Positions 58,164-64,000 of a stretch of DNA of 64,000 bases are shown here, one piece after another. Within the stretch, counting starts at the first letter, position 1. Every line of letters begins with the position of its first letter. This stretch comes from Tigriopus japonicus. Its lineage: Eukaryota > Arthropoda > Copepoda > Harpacticoida > Harpacticidae. The notes below the pieces were generated by a model, which saw only the letters and a list, made by a program, of their open reading frames with translations, was not told where the DNA came from and ran no database searches. The translations under genes and the position numbers were made by a program. The stretch is taken from positions 1,622,698-1,686,697 of the forward strand of contig CM021312.1 of NCBI GenBank assembly GCA_010645155.1. The letters run 5' to 3'.

Positions 58164-60974
58164 ATGGAACCCGAATCAGGAAACGGACCCTCACCCTTCA
58201 ACCCGAACGATCACGGCACAGATGTAGCTCGTGCCTTCGAAAAGTGGCTGACCAGATTTGAAATCTATTGTGATCATATACTGGAAGAACCCCATCAAGA
58301 CGACGCAGCAGCGACAGCTCAACATGCCAAAGCAAAGAAAAGAAAACTTCTATGGTTCATTGGCGAGGCTGGTATGGACGACATCGAAGCTATCTGTCCC
58401 AATGCCAGGAATGACACCGCCGCTACATTCAATGTCATAGTGCAACGGCTGAAACAACGTTATCAACCGAAGGCATCCCGTTGGCAGGCTATCGTCAAAT
58501 ATCGCGGTTTGCAACAAGATCAGGACGAGACTATCTCCAGGTTTGCTGAGCGATGTCGCCGGCAGGCAGAACTCTGTGGGTTTGGAGACCAGGATTTCAA
58601 CGAAGGTGACCCAGTAAAGCTCGCGACAAAGATTCAGCTTATTTTGGGCACCACCAATCAAACCTTACGCGATGCTGCAATCCAAAAGAACTGGTCCCTC
58701 CAAGATGCTATCAACAATGGCATGCTTTTTGAGGATTCCGCCTCCGCGTCCAATACGCTGAATAGCGCTTCCGCGATGGCAACCGGCACGTACGCAGCCC
58801 ATGCTTTAAAGGTGTCTGGTCCCGGTCCCTATTCAAAGCGGACTCAACGCAATGCAACATGCAAAAATAGTTCTGGTTGTCCCAACTGTGGGTCCGGTCA
58901 ATGGCACCCGGCAAATACATGTCCTGCCCGTAGTAGGACATGCTCTACATGTCTGAGACTGGGTCATTATGCCATTGTTTGTCGTAAACAATCGCGGGAG
59001 AAAGCTCACAGGGGTGGAGCTGGGAAGAGATCCTCAAAACCGACCCGCAAGTACCACACCAAACCTTCAGGAAGTGTCAAATCGGCAGCAACGACGGAGA
59101 TCTCGTCTTCCAATGGTGAAGAAGATTTAACCTCAGATGAAGAGGCTCACTTTCTCCAAGTTTTTACGGCCGACACGGAAGCAATACAGACCATTTCAGT
59201 GTCCCCCAAGGTGGAGATTCGACTTAATGGCGTCAACATCCTTGCTGTGGCGGACTCAGGGGCTCAAATTAATGTCATACCAGAACGCCTCTGTCCACCC
59301 AACCTTCTTTCGTGCCTGAAACCGACAAAAGTAAAAATCAAACCTTATGGTGCGTCATCAAACCCTATTCTTCCAATCGGGGTTGGTACAGCGGATGCCT
59401 CGTGGAACGGTCGAACGTTGGCCACTAAATGGTACGTCGTTGGGGACCTACCTTCTCGACCCATGACCCCCCTCATATCATGTGACACATGTGTGTCGTT
59501 GGGTATCCTAACGATTAACATTCCCGGTTTTCAACAAAGCAGTGCAGAGAAGGTGGTGAGAGCCATAAAAGGAATTGGTATATCTCAGCCCCCAACACAT
59601 ATGAAGTTTCGGCCTGTCTTTCAAGGGGTTGGACTACTTAAGAAGTACGAGGTGGATCTGCACCTCGTCGAGAATCCGCGACCCGTGGCCGCTGCTCCAC
59701 GTCCCACGCCTTTCCACCTGGATGCCAAAGTGGAAAGGGCAGTTGAGCAAATGCTCACCGATGGTATCATTGAGCCACATCACGGACCAGCCCCCTGGGT
59801 AAGCAATGTGCAAGTTGCGCCAAAAGACAATGGTGACATTAGAATAACAATTGACCTTAGAAATCTGAACAAGAATCTCGTGGATAGCCGAGTTCCCATT
59901 CCTACCATTGAGTCCATTAAAGCGGCGCTTGTGGGCTGTACAGTGTTTTCGAAACTCGATTTTGCATCCTCGTTTCATCAATTGGCCCTAGCTCCATCTT
60001 CGATGCCGCTGACTGTATTTAGAGTAGGAAACAAGCTCTATCACTTCAGGCGTCTTCCCATGGGAGTTAAGCCCGCCTCGGGCGAATTCATGAAAGCCAT
60101 CAGAGAACATTTTAGTGACATCAAAGGCCTGCATGCGATTCACGACGACGTTGTTATTGCCGGAAAATCACGAGAGGAGCATGACGGATCCCTAGTTTTA
60201 TTCCTCGAGCGGCTATTGAACACAGGGATGACCCTCAATCCAGACAAGTGCTTCTTTGGCCGACGTGAGATACCTTTCTGGGGCATGAGGATATCCGCGG
60301 CCGGTATCAAGCCGGACCCTGACAAGGTACAAAACCTTCGAGAGGCCGCCCCTCCACAGACCAAAGAAGATCTGATCTCGTTCTTGTGTATGGCTAGATC
60401 TAACGCTGACTTCATTCCGTTCATTGCTCGAAATACCCCGCACCTCCGATCGCTTACCAGAAAAGATGCCAAATTCGTCTGGTCTGCGGAACACGAAGCG
60501 GAATTTCAGAAGCTTAAGCACTCGCTTCACGAAGAGGCCTGTTTAACATACTTTGATACTTCGAAGGACACTTTCTTGTTTACCGATGCCCATCGGGATG
60601 GGCTCTGTGCTGTGCTTTGTCAGGGTGACAACATTGAGCGCCTTCAGACAGTGGCGATATCTTCGCGAGCTACCACACCTACCGAGAAGAGATATCCTCA
60701 GATCGATTTGGAGGCGATGGCAATTGACTATGGGCTTCGCAAAATGAAAATCTACCTAGTCGGTAACCCCAATGTGACCGTAATCACTGATCATAAGCCT
60801 CTCCTTCCAATTTTTCGGGGCACAAGGCCCGACTCGGTTAGAACGGACCGAATAATTCTTCGGCACCAAGACATTGGGTTTAAAATCATCTGGCGTGCGG
60901 GCAAGGTCAATCCTGCCGATTTCTTTAGCCGAAACGCGACACCGCTGAGCAAGCTTGCGGCCGAAGACGTCTGA
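58164..60974 (+). CDS. Gag-protease-reverse transcriptase-RNase H polyprotein
   Basis: The open frame runs upstream to 58140, but the first ATG is at 58164 (MEPESG). Gag occupies about the first 285 residues and ends with two zinc knuckles: CPNCGSGQWHPANTC (C-x2-C-x5-H-x4-C) and CSTCLRLGHYAIVC (C-x2-C-x4-H-x4-C). The aspartic protease has VADSGAQINVIP near residue 365. RT has PWVSNV, DLRNLNKNL, SKLDFASSFHQ, and the catalytic IHDDVVI near residue 660. RNase H has FTDAHRDGL, then QIDLEAMAIDYG and VITDHKPL. Gag and pol share one frame with no frameshift. The frame stops at TGA 60972-60974, right after RNase H. Confidence 0.92.
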   Translation: MEPESGNGPSPFNPNDHGTDVARAFEKWLTRFEIYCDHILEEPHQDDAAATAQHAKAKKRKLLWFIGEAGMDDIEAICPNARNDTAATFNVIVQRLKQRYQPKASRWQAIVKYRGLQQDQDETISRFAERCRRQAELCGFGDQDFNEGDPVKLATKIQLILGTTNQTLRDAAIQKNWSLQDAINNGMLFEDSASASNTLNSASAMATGTYAAHALKVSGPGPYSKRTQRNATCKNSSGCPNCGSGQWHPANTCPARSRTCSTCLRLGHYAIVCRKQSREKAHRGGAGKRSSKPTRKYHTKPSGSVKSAATTEISSSNGEEDLTSDEEAHFLQVFTADTEAIQTISVSPKVEIRLNGVNILAVADSGAQINVIPERLCPPNLLSCLKPTKVKIKPYGASSNPILPIGVGTADASWNGRTLATKWYVVGDLPSRPMTPLISCDTCVSLGILTINIPGFQQSSAEKVVRAIKGIGISQPPTHMKFRPVFQGVGLLKKYEVDLHLVENPRPVAAAPRPTPFHLDAKVERAVEQMLTDGIIEPHHGPAPWVSNVQVAPKDNGDIRITIDLRNLNKNLVDSRVPIPTIESIKAALVGCTVFSKLDFASSFHQLALAPSSMPLTVFRVGNKLYHFRRLPMGVKPASGEFMKAIREHFSDIKGLHAIHDDVVIAGKSREEHDGSLVLFLERLLNTGMTLNPDKCFFGRREIPFWGMRISAAGIKPDPDKVQNLREAAPPQTKEDLISFLCMARSNADFIPFIARNTPHLRSLTRKDAKFVWSAEHEAEFQKLKHSLHEEACLTYFDTSKDTFLFTDAHRDGLCAVLCQGDNIERLQTVAISSRATTPTEKRYPQIDLEAMAIDYGLRKMKIYLVGNPNVTVITDHKPLLPIFRGTRPDSVRTDRIILRHQDIGFKIIWRAGKVNPADFFSRNATPLSKLAAEDV

Positions 60975-62696
60975 TCAACGGAAGAAATGGAAAAAGTTAT
61001 CTACGCTACCCTGAACGGCGATGTGTTGGAAAATATCACCCCGAGCGTCGTTTACAAGTTCACCAAGAAAGACAAACAGCTCCAGCAACTCAAAAAAGCT
61101 ATCTTAAAGGGGGAGATCCCTCGAACGAAGAACCTTCAAAAGTATGCCCGAGTGTTTAGTGAACTGACTGTATCGAGTGGGGGCAACGTGCTGAGGGGAC
61201 ACAGAATTCTTCTCCCTGTCGGACTTCAGGGGAGAGTTGTCTCGTTAGCCCATGGTGGATCCCACCTCGGGATTTCTTCCATGAAAAGACGTTTGCGCTC
61301 AGTGGTGTGGTTCCCGCAGATGGACCAACGAGTCCAAGAACACGTAAGCACATGCCTTACATGCCAGTCCACCACCGAAAAGGCCACTCAAGTGGAGCAA
61401 CGTTCCCACAACACACCCTCTCGTGCGTGGGAAGCCGTGTCGATCGATCATTTTGGGCCACTCCCAAACAACTCGTACATCCTCGTGATTCGTTGCGACC
61501 TTTCCAGATATCCCGTAGCCATGTTTGTTTGCAATACGTCAACACAGGAGACGATTGAAGCATTACAGGAGGCATATACCACGTACGGGTTTCCTGAGAA
61601 GCAGAGATCCGATAATGGACCAGCCTTCAAGTCTAGCGAGTTCAGATCCTTTTGTCAAGCCCACAACATCGAACACTCATACATCGCTCCGCACCATCCA
61701 CGGGCCAACCCAGCAGAAACGTTTATGAAAGTCTTAAAGAAAACCTTTCAGTCCTCTGAGAAATCGAAGAAGTCCATGAGAATAGCGTTGCAAAGTTGCC
61801 TTAGAGCCTATAGGACTACGCCACACCCTATAACAAAGGTTCCGCCGGTTTCATTGATCTTTTCTAATTACAGATCAGAAATACTTTCTGTTCCCGGATT
61901 AACCAAGACTCAAACCCGGGAAATATTGACCGAGGATCGCACTCATCGAAACCGAATGAAAGACAAGTTCAACTCTAAGTTCAAAGTAAAGCCCTCATCG
62001 ATCCTTCCGGGCCAATTCGTGATCATACGTGATCACTACAGAACCTCCAAATTCACGCCAAAATTTGGTACCACTTTCCACCATGTACTCAACAGGGAGG
62101 GTCACGCCACGTTCCTCCTCAGAAACACCGAAACAAACAAAACTTGTATACGTCATGAGGATGACGTTAAGATTGTCTCGAAGCGATGTGTTACCAAACC
62201 CAAGAAACACGTTCAAGATCATGTGACCTCGTTTCCCTTCTGGATGGAGGATCAAAACGGAACAACCATGGATAGTGTTCCAGCTGCGTGCGAGCCTGAG
62301 AAGCTCGCATATGAGGACCAAGGCCCCATGCCCCTTGACATCCGGACCTCATGTGGTTTGCCGGAAGCGGCAAGGTCGTCGAGCTCCTCGTCATCGGGCT
62401 CTCTCCTCCAATTTCGACCAGATCCTGCCTCCCAGCGAGCCTTGGGTGAAAAGATCCGGACCATGTCCAAGAGAGCCATTGAGAAACCCATCCAAGGTGA
62501 CAACCAACCAACAACACAAGAACCAAGAGCCAAACGGTGTTGCCTGCCTCCGGATCGTTTTGGGTTTGGGCGTATCTACCCATCAAGGCCCAGACGTAGT
62601 GTAACTTTCGATGACTCGCCCAAGATTATCCCCAGCCCGCCATACCTTGATAACCCGCCCGAAAATTTGGAAGTATTGGTACAACCGAACCCCTAA
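60975..62696 (+). CDS. Integrase (in-frame continuation after one TGA)
   Basis: The same reading frame continues after the TGA; the first ATG is at 60987. The zinc-binding region reads HGGSHLGISS then CLTC (H-x3-H...C-x2-C). The DDE core is visible: SIDHFGPL (first Asp), QRSDNGPAF (second Asp) and PRANPAETF (Glu). The C-terminal part is rich in Arg, Pro and Ser. The frame ends at TAA 62694-62696, inside the 3' LTR. It may be made by stop-codon readthrough, or the TGA may be a mutation that inactivated this copy. Confidence 0.9.
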   Translation, partial: STEEMEKVIYATLNGDVLENITPSVVYKFTKKDKQLQQLKKAILKGEIPRTKNLQKYARVFSELTVSSGGNVLRGHRILLPVGLQGRVVSLAHGGSHLGISSMKRRLRSVVWFPQMDQRVQEHVSTCLTCQSTTEKATQVEQRSHNTPSRAWEAVSIDHFGPLPNNSYILVIRCDLSRYPVAMFVCNTSTQETIEALQEAYTTYGFPEKQRSDNGPAFKSSEFRSFCQAHNIEHSYIAPHHPRANPAETFMKVLKKTFQSSEKSKKSMRIALQSCLRAYRTTPHPITKVPPVSLIFSNYRSEILSVPGLTKTQTREILTEDRTHRNRMKDKFNSKFKVKPSSILPGQFVIIRDHYRTSKFTPKFGTTFHHVLNREGHATFLLRNTETNKTCIRHEDDVKIVSKRCVTKPKKHVQDHVTSFPFWMEDQNGTTMDSVPAACEPEKLAYEDQGPMPLDIRTSCGLPEAARSSSSSSSGSLLQFRPDPASQRALGEKIRTMSKRAIEKPIQGDNQPTTQEPRAKRCCLPPDRFGFGRIYPSRPRRSVTFDDSPKIIPSPPYLDNPPENLEVLVQPNP

Positions 62697-62891
62697 TGAA
62701 ACTTGTTCTGACTGCGTTCCGCTAAATCGTTTCCCTCAGCTGCTTTCTCCTCAGTCGAGAGTGGTGATGCATCACGTCTGAAGGGCTGAGGGTAAGAACT
62801 TAGATGTACTCAATAATAATACATTTATATAACTATGACTTTCCTATTTGAATAAATAGGTCCAGACCTCCCTAATCTGTGATTATTTTAC
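62677..62891 (+). repeat. 3' LTR
   Basis: Same length as the 5' LTR and 99% identical by eye (two differences). It has the AATAAA at 62851-62856. The purine-rich GAAAATTTGGAAG at 62661-62673 just before it may serve as the polypurine tract, although three T bases interrupt it. Confidence 0.95.
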
Positions 62892-63045
62892 TAGGGGTTC
62901 CCGTAAACCGATTGGTTTGTACTAGTGGGGCTGCCTTGACTAGTCATGACACATAGGTACTCCCTTGATACGCTCAAAGTTTCCAGCCCAATCTACTCGG
63001 ATGCCTTTCCTCTTGAGGTTCTCTAGTAAGTTCATTGTAGTGTCT

Positions 63046-63780
63046 GATCTACGTCCTCTGACAAGAAAAACAGTTTGGCTTGGTACAGTTGGTTACATAC
63101 GAGTTCGCGATTGTCTCTGTTAAATGCAAGGTCCACCCCCTTATTGTGTTTGGCAACGATTCAGCTTTCGTTTTCGTTTCTGTTACATAAATGTTCCATG
63201 AATTTGGTAACGCATAACATGGTAGACGTTGATACCAAGTCAGTCGGGCTAGTGGCAAATCAAATCGCATGATTCCATCCCTAAACAATTTGTATCCAAA
63301 GTTGTTGGCAACTTCTGGAACTGTATTTCGGAAACAGTTAAACATACATTTCAATCGATTTATTTTGACCAGATCTAAGATTTTCAAGATTTTCCAATTT
63401 TTAAAGATATGACTAGTATGGGTTCTGGATTTAGCACCAACCATCCATCTTATCACACGCTTTTGTAATGTGACTAAATTTTTTACCGAAGTGCTCACGC
63501 CATAAATTTCCATCCCTCCCGTGCTCAAGAGGACTTTTGATCAAGGAGTTTCAAAGTACATGTCTAAGTTTGATAGGAATTGCTTGTTTGGACATGAATA
63601 AAGTGTACATAATTTTTCGAATGGTATTACTGACTAATCTCACATGTTCCTTCCAATTAAAACGATCGTCAATATTAAGACCTAAGAATTTTAAAGATTT
63701 GTCTACGTACATAAATCCAACTTGTTGGATAGCTATGCCATTTAAAGTTAATTTCAATATAAATATATAAATCATGATTT
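63046..63780 (-). pseudogene. Non-LTR retrotransposon RT fragment
   Basis: Two minus-strand open stretches, 63775-63551 and 63528-63049, encode consecutive parts of a LINE-type reverse transcriptase tail: KFLGLNIDDRFNWKEHV, then LVTLQKRVIRWMVGAKSRTH and SCQ near the end. A stop and a frame change near 63530-63555 separate them. The pattern ('FLGl.id..L.W..H...v....' then 'LQKR..R.i.') is typical of RTE/jockey-like LINEs. The catalytic domain is missing. It is unlike the relic at 4573-5310 in sequence, so a different family. Confidence 0.75.
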
Positions 63781-63869
63781 ATATTACGAGGACTAAATGA
63801 TACCACTTTTAATTTCTGAATGTTCAGAAAAAGTCGATTCGATTTTAGCTAACTAGTTAGAGATTTAAG

Positions 63870-63960
63870 ATTTTGTAATTGTAATTGCAATTTCATTTCC
63901 AAGTAATTGTAATTGTAATTGCAATTTTATTTCCAAGTAATTATAATTGTAATTTCTACT
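63870..63960. repeat. TGTAATTGTAATTGCAATT repeat
   Basis: Two tandem copies of TAATTGCAATTTCATTTCCA plus AGTAATTGTAATTG. The same wording, TGTAATTGTAATTGC followed by ATTTCATTTCCAAGTAATTG, occurs at 57799-57840 on the other side of the LTR element. Confidence 0.8.
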
Positions 63961-64000
63961 ACCATTGCAAGGAATGTGATTCCCTGCAAAAATGAATCAT

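Larger units (their letters stand above)
57908..62895 (+). mobile_element. Ty3/gypsy LTR retrotransposon, nearly intact
   Basis: Two LTRs of 215 bp bound the element at 57913-58127 and 62677-62891 and differ at only two places. The target duplication is CTAGG or TAGG (57908-57912 and 62891-62895). Inside are a tRNA primer site, gag-protease-RT-RNase H in one frame, one TGA, then integrase in the same frame. All catalytic motifs are readable. Gag fused in frame with pol, without a frameshift, and an RT box without Tyr suggest the Mag-like side of Ty3/gypsy, which I hold loosely. The near-identical LTRs show a recent insertion. Confidence 0.93.

Noticed and set aside
59634..59981. Antisense open frames within the LTR element
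   Set aside because: They lie opposite clear protease and RT coding sequence and show no motif of their own.

Overview
The window is animal genomic DNA: split genes with GT-AG introns, secreted mosaic proteins, and a dense load of Ty3/gypsy, non-LTR, Tc1/mariner, SINE and foldback sequences. The extracellular module set and intron style suggest an invertebrate. A crustacean such as a copepod is my best guess, but no sequence marker proves it.

Layout. Positions 1-1170 hold a broken Ty3/gypsy integrase tail. Positions about 1172-4000 hold a decayed minus-strand pseudogene (copy C) interrupted by a long-inverted-repeat element at 1893-2715. Positions 4061-7607 are mostly empty apart from a non-LTR reverse transcriptase relic. 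Positions 7608-31581 hold gene A and 32446-53448 hold gene B. Both are on the minus strand, head to tail, with about 50 and 52 exons, and each encodes a secreted or membrane-anchored protein of about 3,740-3,760 residues. Positions 53.4-57.9 kb are intergenic with a SINE and a short MITE. Positions 57913-62891 hold a nearly intact Ty3/gypsy retrotransposon (215-bp LTRs, 4-5-bp target duplication). A second non-LTR relic and simple AT-rich repeats end the window.

A, B and C are tandem duplicates of one gene. I assembled both intact models exon by exon from splice sites and reading phase. The summed exons are divisible by three in both (11,217 and 11,274 nt), and many exons have identical lengths in the two copies. 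The shared order is: signal peptide; novel N-terminal region with a Cys-rich segment; MAM-like; PAN/apple-like; WSC; C-type lectin domain (CTLD) 1; F5/8 type C (discoidin) domain; a beta-rich galectin-like stretch; CTLD2-3; fibronectin type II (FNII); CTLD4; two FNII; CTLD5-8; LamG-like; CTLD9-11; FNII; about five sushi/CCP modules; short tail. I do not recognise this architecture as a named family. It shares FNII and CTLD parts with mannose-receptor-type proteins and CCP parts with complement-like proteins. A role in binding glycans or cell surfaces (immunity, fertilisation, matrix) is inference only.

The introns collect mobile DNA: a Tc1/mariner relic and a palindromic element in a gene B intron, a second copy of that palindrome in a gene A intron, a TA-flanked MITE, a tRNA-derived SINE, and a tandem array of roughly 32-bp units.
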